This document shows positions 1 to 4,584 of a DNA stretch of 5,708 nt, in pieces. The notes under the pieces were generated by a model that did no database searches, was not told the DNA's origin, and saw only the letters and a list, made by a program, of their open reading frames with translations. How positions within the stretch are numbered: the first letter of the stretch is position 1; every line of letters starts with the position of its first letter. The stretch spans positions 1 through 5,708 of the forward strand of contig JAEZYO010000514.1 of assembly GCA_023419055.1 (NCBI GenBank), written 5' to 3'. Source of the DNA: Pseudomonadota bacterium. Lineage in GTDB: Bacteria > Myxococcota > Polyangia > Polyangiales > Polyangiaceae. The translations under genes and the position numbers were made by a program.

Positions 1-1600
1 TCATCAGGGTGTCGCCCTGGTGAACCATGCCGTGCCCGCCGTTGTCGAGCACCACCCACACCACGGGTAGGCGGTGTTCTACCGCGGTGTGCACCTCGAA
101 GCCGTTCATCGCGAACGCTGCGTCGCCGACCAGGGCGACCGCGCGTTTACCGGGCGCCGCGAGCGCGCCGCCCACCACGCCAGCCACGGCGCTGCCCATC
201 GAAGCCAACCCGAGGTCGATGAAGTAGGTGTTCGGGCGCCGGACCTCGAAATAGTGGGTGCCCCACAAGATCGAGTTGCCGTTGTCGACGAACAGCAGCG
301 CGTCGTCCGGCATGGCCGCGCGAAGCTCGCGCATCACGCGCTGCGGCTTGAGCGGCACGCTCTCGCTCTCGAGCGCCTCGGCCGCCATGTAGCGCGGGAT
401 CATGCGACGGAGCTCGCGCAGCGGATTGAGGGGGACGCGCGAATGACTCGCGGGCGGGAGCGATCGCATCGACTCGGCGCTGATGCGGGCGGCGCGCTCC
501 GTGAGCTCGCGGAGCGCGGGCTCGGCGTGCCCCACGATGCCGACCTCGACCGGGAAGTTGCGACCGATCACGTCGGGATCGAGGTCGATCTGAACCAGCG
601 AGCTTGGCGTATCGAGCGGGAGCGTCCAAGCGTTCGTCACGAACTCGTTGAGGCTCGAGCCGACGACCAGCAAGAGGTCGAGGTCGGGAGAGCGCAGGTA
701 GCGCTCGGCGAGCTCGTGCCCTCCGAAGCCCAAGACGCCGAGCGACAGCGGGTGGTTCTCGGGGATCACGCCCTTGCCTTTGGGCGAGGTGGCGACCGGA
801 ATCTGGAACGCTCGCGCGAGATCGAGGAGCGCGTCGGAGGCTCGGGCGAGCGCCACGCCGTGTCCCGCGAGGAGATAGGGCCGGCGCGCCGTCGCGAGCA
901 GGCGCGCGGCTCGCTCGACCGCGTCGTTGTCCACCGCGTGCGCCTCGACGCGGTACTGCTCGGGGCGGAGCGTTTGATAGCGAACCGGGCGGCGCATCAT
1001 GTCCGCGGGCATGCTGACGTGCACCGCGCCGCGACGGCCCGTCATGGCCGTGCGGATGGCGCCGCGGATCGTATCCGGGATGCGCTCCACGCTCGGCAGC
1101 ATGGCGGAGAGCTTGGTCACCGGGTTGAAGAGCTGCACGAGGTCGATGCCGAACGCCGAGCTCTCCTGGATGGCGCCCTTGCCGAAGACCCCCGTGCTCA
1201 CCTGCCCGGTCAACATCAGGACGGGCAACGAATCCGCGTGGGCGCTCGCGATGCCGGTGAGCGCGTTCGTGGCGCCCGGTCCGCTCGTTCCGCAACAAAC
1301 CGCCAGGTTACCCGTCACGCGGGCGTACGAGGCCGCCATGAACGCGGCGCCGCCTTCGTGCTTGGCGAGCACCAGCCGAATTCTACGACGATCCGCCATG
1401 GCCTCGAACAAGCCCGTCAGCGGCCCGCCAGGGACGCCGAAGACGTACTCCACTCCCTCGCTCTCGAGGATGTCGAGCAGCGCTTCTGCCGCTGGTAGCT
1501 GCAGCGGGCGAGCGAGCTTCAGGACTTTAGCGTCGTCGAGCGCCACATCGTCTCCGTGGAGCCCTGCAGTCGCCGCATACCGACCGTCGTTGCCGTTCAT
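1..1600 (-). CDS. Acetolactate-synthase-like thiamine-diphosphate enzyme, 3' end cut by window
   Basis: 533 codons are open from an ATG and run off the left edge, so the C-terminus is missing. A GAGG Shine-Dalgarno match (complement of 1608-1611) lies 7 nt before the ATG. Three domains of the acetolactate synthase/pyruvate-oxidase family are visible. The PYR domain covers about residues 31-195, with the catalytic glutamate E82 in KHEGGAA and the TSGPGATN motif near 104-111. The central domain covers about 208-345 and includes TSPKGKG. The PP domain starts near 395 and carries the ThDP/Mg motif as GDA (492-494), 24 residues, then DN (519-520). Members of the family decarboxylate a 2-oxo acid through ThDP, usually in the cytoplasm. 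The PP domain has VDNGNSILWGTHYF where true acetohydroxyacid synthases usually have a DVGQHQMWAA-type segment, and no regulatory subunit gene is seen. It may therefore be a paralogue acting on another 2-oxo acid rather than the IlvB of valine/isoleucine synthesis. Family assignment is firm; substrate is unknown. Confidence 0.92.
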   Translation of the reverse strand, partial: MNGNDGRYAATAGLHGDDVALDDAKVLKLARPLQLPAAEALLDILESEGVEYVFGVPGGPLTGLFEAMADRRRIRLVLAKHEGGAAFMAASYARVTGNLAVCCGTSGPGATNALTGIASAHADSLPVLMLTGQVSTGVFGKGAIQESSAFGIDLVQLFNPVTKLSAMLPSVERIPDTIRGAIRTAMTGRRGAVHVSMPADMMRRPVRYQTLRPEQYRVEAHAVDNDAVERAARLLATARRPYLLAGHGVALARASDALLDLARAFQIPVATSPKGKGVIPENHPLSLGVLGFGGHELAERYLRSPDLDLLLVVGSSLNEFVTNAWTLPLDTPSSLVQIDLDPDVIGRNFPVEVGIVGHAEPALRELTERAARISAESMRSLPPASHSRVPLNPLRELRRMIPRYMAAEALESESVPLKPQRVMRELRAAMPDDALLFVDNGNSILWGTHYFEVRRPNTYFIDLGLASMGSAVAGVVGGALAAPGKRAVALVGDAAFAMNGFEVHTAVEHRLPVVWVVLDNGGHGMVHQGDTLM

Positions 1601-1700
1601 GACCGCACCTCGAGACGGCAGAGCTTGGGAGAGTTTAAGCGCAGATCGGTCGCTAACGCTCGCAGAGAACGCTCACTCGAGGCAATCACCCGTCAGGTAA

Positions 1701-1717
1701 GTGAGAAAGCGACTCAC
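1701..1717. promoter_or_regulatory. Small dyad upstream of the ThDP-enzyme gene
   Basis: GTGAG (1701-1705) and CTCAC (1713-1717) are perfect inverted 5-bp arms around a 7-nt spacer. It sits about 100 bp upstream of the ThDP-enzyme ATG, where a repressor or activator site could lie. Arms this short arise easily by chance, so this is only a candidate operator. Confidence 0.2.
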
Positions 1718-1814
1718 ACGTAGGTGTTCGGCGCCGGTGAAATACGCCACGTGCGCTTCGCAGAATGAGACGCGTTGCCGCACTGACGAGGCTACGAAGC
1801 GTGGGTGATATCGT

Positions 1815-1829
1815 TGCCGCGTCGCGGCA
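1815..1829. repeat. 15-bp odd-centred palindrome
   Basis: TGCCGCG (1815-1821), one central base, then CGCGGCA (1823-1829) form a perfect dyad. As RNA it would fold with a 6-bp stem and 3-nt loop. It directly abuts the larger inverted repeat at 1830-1879, so minus-strand transcripts leaving the GST-like gene would carry two hairpins in series. No T-run follows on the minus strand. It could be a second terminator stem, a protein-binding dyad, or chance in GC-rich DNA. Confidence 0.45.
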
Positions 1830-1879
1830 GAGCTTCGCGCGCGTTCATGAAATCAGTTCATGCGGCGCACGCGAAGCTC
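1830..1879 (-). terminator. Long imperfect hairpin just after the GST-like gene, possible terminator
   Basis: The outer arms GAGCTTCGCG (1830-1839) and CGCGAAGCTC (1870-1879) are perfectly complementary over 10 bp. After one mismatch, 1841-1843 pairs with 1866-1868. After a small internal loop, CATGAA (1846-1851) pairs with TTCATG (1857-1862) around a 5-nt loop. This gives about 19 base pairs in 50 nt. It begins 6 bp past the GST-like stop codon on the minus strand, which fits a transcription end or 3'-stabilising structure. There is no U-tract, so a canonical intrinsic terminator is not shown; a Rho-assisted or U-less terminator, or a palindromic repeat unit, are alternatives. The pairing is certain; the function is inferred. 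Confidence 0.5.
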
Positions 1880-1885
1880 GGGACC

Positions 1886-2512
1886 TCAAGCGTCGAAGCG
1901 ATACGGCGTCTTCCGGGCGGAGGCGCGCTCGCCGAAGCGCGCCGCGAACTCCGAGAGGCGCGCGTACGGGGCGACCGACAGGATCTCCCGGAACTCGAGG
2001 TGAGTGACGAGACAGAAAAGCGTGACCTCGAGCGTGCTCGCGTCTCGCTCCTTGCGCAGGGAAGAGAGCGCCTGGTCCCCGTGGGCGTCGAGCCACTCCA
2101 GGGTGTTCGAGAGCGCCACGCGGAGCTTCTGCGCGTAGCGGTCGTCGCCGTTGCCCCCGGACACCTTCGCCATGATCAAGACGCCCTCGCTCGCCATGGC
2201 TTGTAGGACGAGCTCCTGGGCGTTGGCCGCAACGTGGCCGAGCTCTTCGGGCCAGACCACGTCCTTGCCGAGCGACGAGCGGCGAGCGAGCTCTCGGCAG
2301 ATGTTCAGCGCGCCGAACCAGGTGCCGGCCTCCGTCTGCAAGATCGGCACGCGCAGCGTCGGGTTATCGGCGTAGTCGGCGCGGTTCACCGAGGTGAGGT
2401 CGAGCACGGGCTGGAAGTCGTGAGCGACGCCGAGCTCCTCCGCGAAGATGCGGGCGACGCGCGTGAAGTGAGAGCTCGAACGACCGACGATTCGAAGGGG
2501 TGGACGGTTCAT
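1886..2512 (-). CDS. Glutathione S-transferase-fold protein, 208 aa
   Basis: The length and two-domain layout fit cytosolic glutathione S-transferases. Residues 6 to about 80 look like the thioredoxin-fold domain: the segment from G10 to V29 (GRSSSHFTRVAR, then FAEELGV) aligns with the family's first strand and helix, with S14 at the usual catalytic Ser position. V55-P56 is the expected cis-proline turn. About residues 90-208 form the all-helical C-terminal domain. The family conjugates glutathione to electrophiles or acts as a peroxidase or chaperone in the cytoplasm. After the cis-Pro, the Glu/Asp-Ser pair that normally holds the gamma-glutamyl group is not seen; the sequence is WFGALNICREL, with G67-A68 there. 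Glutathione binding is therefore in doubt. Start: ATG with GGAG (complement of 2520-2523) 7 nt upstream. The gene follows the DUF4261-like gene by 106 bp on the same strand. Fold call good, activity unknown. Confidence 0.85.
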   Translation of the reverse strand: MNRPPLRIVGRSSSHFTRVARIFAEELGVAHDFQPVLDLTSVNRADYADNPTLRVPILQTEAGTWFGALNICRELARRSSLGKDVVWPEELGHVAANAQELVLQAMASEGVLIMAKVSGGNGDDRYAQKLRVALSNTLEWLDAHGDQALSSLRKERDASTLEVTLFCLVTHLEFREILSVAPYARLSEFAARFGERASARKTPYRFDA

Positions 2513-2519
2513 GCGTGTT

Positions 2520-2523
2520 CTCC
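2520..2523 (-). promoter_or_regulatory. Ribosome binding site of the GST-like gene
   Basis: The complement reads GGAG, 7 nt before the ATG. It is the clearest Shine-Dalgarno match in the window and supports this start over later ones. Confidence 0.6.
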
Positions 2524-2618
2524 GCCGTCAGGTCACCAGCACTCGCCTCGAGAAGCAATCGCCGCGCGCGCTGTCGCGTCTCGAGTCTTGCCCGACTGTG
2601 CTGCTCGGAGCGAACGAG

Positions 2619-3545
2619 TCAAAAGCGAGAGGGCGGCGTGCTTCCGTCGAGCGGGAGCCAGCGCAACACCTGGCGTGTCCGCGGAGCGCGGCTGTCCTCC
2701 ACGCTGCGGGCGCTCCAGCGGATCCCCCCGGGGCCGTCCATGGTGTTGCCGTCTTCGATCACCGGGCCTTCCTGCAGCACGTAGTCGGTGGCGTTGCGCA
2801 GGAACGTGTCCACCTCGCCTGGATCGTACCGATGGGTGAGAAACCAGGCCTCGTGGTCGTCGATGTCCATCTGTTCCATGCCGATGGTGTCCATCATCGA
2901 CCACTGATCATCGAGCGCGAAGAGCCGGATGTTGGCCCACACCGGCAGCGGAACGACGTCGTGATCGTCCGCCCAGTCGAGCGTCTCGAGGAGTCGCTGT
3001 CGCGAGAGCAGGACCTCACCGTTCGGGTTGAAGTAGGCGATGGCCTCCGGCAGCTCGAGCACTCCGAGCGAAAGCTGGGTTACGAAATCGAGCTCGGCGA
3101 TCGCGTCGTAGTCGGCCGGGATCACGGCCGCGTCGTCGCCAGCGCCGAGCACGTAGCTCGACTTGATGCGAACGAAGGCGCGGTGCCGATCGCAGAGCTC
3201 TCGACCCTCCGGCCACGCGAAGCTCATCGTCCGTGCGCGCGTGAGGTTCTCCGGAAAGACGAACGGCCCGAACCAGCCCATGGACCACGCCCCGAAGAGC
3301 GCGAGATCGGTCTTCGGATCGCCCATGCCGTCCGGCCACGGTCGATCGATCAAGTCCACGATGACGTGCCCGTTCACCTCCGGGCGCATCGCGAGCACGA
3401 GGCCAGGCGTCCCCATCCATTCGTTGTCCGAGCGCTCCGTGCGCCGCACGATTTCGAAATCCTCGAGGCAGCGTTCGAGCGCGGTCACGTCGATCGGCCG
3501 CTCGAGCAAGACCGTGGTGCTCTGGGTGAAGAAGCCCTTCGGCAT
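2619..3545 (-). CDS. Uncharacterised protein resembling DUF4261, about 308 aa
   Basis: No known enzyme motif is recognised. From memory of the family, the opening MPKGFFTQSTTVLLERP and the C-terminal part (about residues 262-308, with an EDGNTMDG turn, then RWSARS and RQVLRWLP) resemble DUF4261 proteins, whose function is unknown. The protein is soluble-looking: no signal peptide or membrane segment, many acidic residues and tryptophans, and a DDQWSMMD stretch followed by a Met/Asp-rich MEQMDIDDHE segment in the second half. The frame is also open upstream to a GTG at 3635, adding 30 Arg/Ser-rich residues. I prefer the ATG at 3545 because the conserved-looking sequence begins there, although no clear Shine-Dalgarno precedes either start. 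It is the first of three minus-strand genes, followed after 106 bp by the GST-like gene. Coding status is strong; the family name is tentative. Confidence 0.8.
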   Translation of the reverse strand: MPKGFFTQSTTVLLERPIDVTALERCLEDFEIVRRTERSDNEWMGTPGLVLAMRPEVNGHVIVDLIDRPWPDGMGDPKTDLALFGAWSMGWFGPFVFPENLTRARTMSFAWPEGRELCDRHRAFVRIKSSYVLGAGDDAAVIPADYDAIAELDFVTQLSLGVLELPEAIAYFNPNGEVLLSRQRLLETLDWADDHDVVPLPVWANIRLFALDDQWSMMDTIGMEQMDIDDHEAWFLTHRYDPGEVDTFLRNATDYVLQEGPVIEDGNTMDGPGGIRWSARSVEDSRAPRTRQVLRWLPLDGSTPPSRF

Positions 3546-3928
3546 GGCGCTGTCGAGGCTAGATCGGCGCCTCGCGCGATTGAAGCGGCGGAGATTTCGA
3601 CGGTGTTCGTCGGCAGTGGTCGAGGGCGATTCCACGCGTTCATCTCGGCCTCGGGCTCCGCCGCGGGATCGTCAGCATCGGTCAAGGCGTCCGACGAGCC
3701 ACGCGCTCGACGAGCCGGCCGGCGCGCGGGGGACTGCGCGCCTGTGTAAAAAGGTGACATCTCGGCGGCACGGAGCCGACGCGCTCCGCTTCCGTCGCGG
3801 CGAACTGGCGCGCCAAGTCATCACGCAGCGTCTGAAAGATCCAGGTTCCCTCTGCCTCGAAGCACGTGAGCTTCCTCAGCGCTCGACGCGTGTTGGCGGA
3901 AGACTCGGAGTCTGGTACTTCGAGAACC
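3546..3928. other. Divergent spacer between the DUF4261-like and acyltransferase genes
   Basis: This 383 bp region should carry promoters in both directions, but no clear -35/-10 pair was found. It contains an A-run at 3748-3752 in an otherwise GC-rich stretch, a 10-bp palindrome TGGCGCGCCA at 3806-3815, and a 13-bp dyad at 3901-3913. About two-thirds of it is covered by a coding-like minus-strand frame (3682-3930, listed separately). Another minus-strand frame (3485-3760) is open but low-complexity and not believed. Confidence 0.5.
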
Positions 3929-3930
3929 AT
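3682..3930 (-). CDS. Doubtful small ORF, 82 aa, head-to-head with the acyltransferase start
   Basis: An ATG (complement of 3928-3930) overlaps the ATG of the acyltransferase by two bases, since both use the same CATG. The frame then runs 82 codons to a stop. By eye, its middle (TCFEAEGTWIFQTLRDDLAR, then QFAATEAERVGSVPP) looks like a soluble helical protein. Codon third positions are roughly three-quarters G/C while second positions are near half, which is the pattern of real genes in this window. The C-terminal 25 residues are Arg/Pro-rich and look random. No family is recognised and no Shine-Dalgarno is evident. It may be a small hypothetical gene, the remnant of a decayed longer gene, or chance. 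Confidence 0.25.
   Translation of the reverse strand: MVLEVPDSESSANTRRALRKLTCFEAEGTWIFQTLRDDLARQFAATEAERVGSVPPRCHLFTQARSPPRAGRLVERVARRTP
3901..3913. promoter_or_regulatory. 13-bp dyad just upstream of the acyltransferase start
   Basis: AGACTC (3901-3906) and GAGTCT (3908-3913) are perfect inverted half-sites around a single G, ending 15 bp before the preferred ATG. The position would suit an operator or a short 5'-UTR hairpin. If translation instead began at the upstream GTG (3866), the dyad would be coding. Candidate only. Confidence 0.25.
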
Positions 3931-4537
3931 GCTCGGGAAGCTGCTGCGCAGCCAGGCGTTGAAGCTCGTCTTGCAGACCGGCAAAGGGTACCCACTCTTC
4001 CGGCGCATGTTCGGCTCTTCGGGGTTCGAATACGCCGAGTATCTCCGCAAGCACGGTCGCCTGCACAAGATGGGGCGCGACGTCATGATCGTGCACGGCG
4101 TCGAGATCACCGATCCCGCGTACGTGAGCATCGGCAACAACGTCTGCCTGAGCCGCTGCGCGTTGATCGGTCACGACGGATCGATCGGCGTCTTGCAGCG
4201 CGCGTACAAGGTGAAGCTCGAGCGCGTCGGCAAGATCGACATCCGTGACAACGTCTTCATCGGCTACGGCGCGATCATCTTGCCGGGCGTGACCATCGGC
4301 CCGAACGCGATCGTGGCCGCCGGCGCCGTCGTGTCCAGCGACGTCCCCGAAGGTACGGTAGTGGGCGGCGTCCCGGCCAAGCCGATCGCTCGCACCGAAG
4401 AGGTGGTGAGCCGCTTCCAGAACGACGCGCGCTCGCTCCCCTGGTGGGACCTCATCGAAGGCAGGGCCGGCGATTACGACCCCGCGATCGAACCCGAGCT
4501 CGTGCGCCAGCGCGTGAAGAGCTTCTACGGGACCTGA
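3929..4537 (+). CDS. Hexapeptide-repeat (left-handed beta-helix) acyltransferase, 202 aa
   Basis: The protein has the imperfect hexapeptide repeats ([LIV]-G-x-x-x-x) of trimeric O-acetyl/acyltransferases, from about residue 66 (VSIGNN) to the closing segment (GGVPAKPI, to 153). Between them lies IGYGAIILPGVTIGPNAIVA, one rung after another. H82 in LIGHDGS is the likely catalytic histidine, and a loop at about 84-101 interrupts the helix, as is common in the family. Such enzymes transfer an acyl group, usually acetyl from acetyl-CoA, to a sugar or other small acceptor in the cytoplasm. About 45 residues form a helical N-terminal part, and a C-terminal tail (154-202) follows the helix. The frame is open upstream to a GTG at 3866, but the ATG at 3929 fits better because the extra 21 residues are Ser/Arg-rich. 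The Shine-Dalgarno is weak (GAGA at 3922-3925). No glycosyltransferases are adjacent, so the acceptor cannot be inferred. Confidence 0.92.
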   Translation: MLGKLLRSQALKLVLQTGKGYPLFRRMFGSSGFEYAEYLRKHGRLHKMGRDVMIVHGVEITDPAYVSIGNNVCLSRCALIGHDGSIGVLQRAYKVKLERVGKIDIRDNVFIGYGAIILPGVTIGPNAIVAAGAVVSSDVPEGTVVGGVPAKPIARTEEVVSRFQNDARSLPWWDLIEGRAGDYDPAIEPELVRQRVKSFYGT

Positions 4538-4566
4538 GCTCGTCCCGCCGAGCGCGAACGCTCAGG
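4533..4566. terminator. Inverted repeat between convergent genes, possible weak bidirectional terminator
   Basis: CCTGAGC (4533-4539) and GCTCAGG (4560-4566) are perfect 7-bp inverted arms with a 20-nt loop. An alternative tighter hairpin inside uses GAGCG (4550-4554), a CGAA loop and CGCTC (4559-4563). The two folds share bases and exclude each other. The first arm overlaps the acyltransferase stop codon. TTTT occurs only at 4582-4585, 15 nt after the arm, and nothing similar exists on the other strand, so termination is a positional inference. Confidence 0.3.
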
Positions 4567-4584
4567 GGCAAGGGAGCGCGATTT

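Larger units (their letters stand above)
1601..1885. other. Intergenic region between the GST-like and ThDP-enzyme genes
   Basis: This 285 bp gap has no convincing gene; short open frames crossing it are shadows of the GST-like gene. Next to the GST stop it holds two abutting inverted repeats (1815-1829 and 1830-1879, listed separately). Nearer the ThDP-enzyme gene is a small dyad, GTGAG-N7-CTCAC at 1701-1717, about 100 bp before the start codon. The promoter for the ThDP-enzyme gene should lie here, but I could not find a convincing -35/-10 pair on the minus strand. Confidence 0.6.

Noticed and set aside
147..1298. 383-codon minus-strand frame inside the ThDP-enzyme gene
   Set aside because: Arg-rich product with no motif; it is out of frame with the clear ThDP-enzyme reading frame covering the same DNA.
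74..1498. Long plus-strand open frame (474 codons) opposite the ThDP-enzyme gene
   Set aside because: It is Arg/Glu/Ala/His-rich with no domain. It is the antisense shadow of a strongly conserved coding frame, as expected in GC-rich DNA.
2547..2585. Inverted repeat CTCGAGA / TCTCGAG between the DUF4261-like and GST-like genes
   Set aside because: The arms contain CTCGAG, itself a palindrome frequent in this DNA (also at 1609 and 1676); with a 25-nt loop and no T-run it is not a credible terminator.
2511..3749. 412-codon plus-strand frame opposite the DUF4261-like gene
   Set aside because: Composition is typical of an antisense shadow (Arg/His/Val/Glu-rich), and it starts within the start codon region of the GST-like gene; no family resemblance.
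3485..3760. 91-codon minus-strand frame upstream of and overlapping the DUF4261-like start
   Set aside because: Low-complexity Arg/Ala/Ser/Pro sequence with no conserved look; it overlaps a better-supported gene in another frame.
3806..3815. 10-bp palindrome TGGCGCGCCA
   Set aside because: Built from GC-rich dinucleotides and likely by chance; no second copy or flanking signal supports a site.
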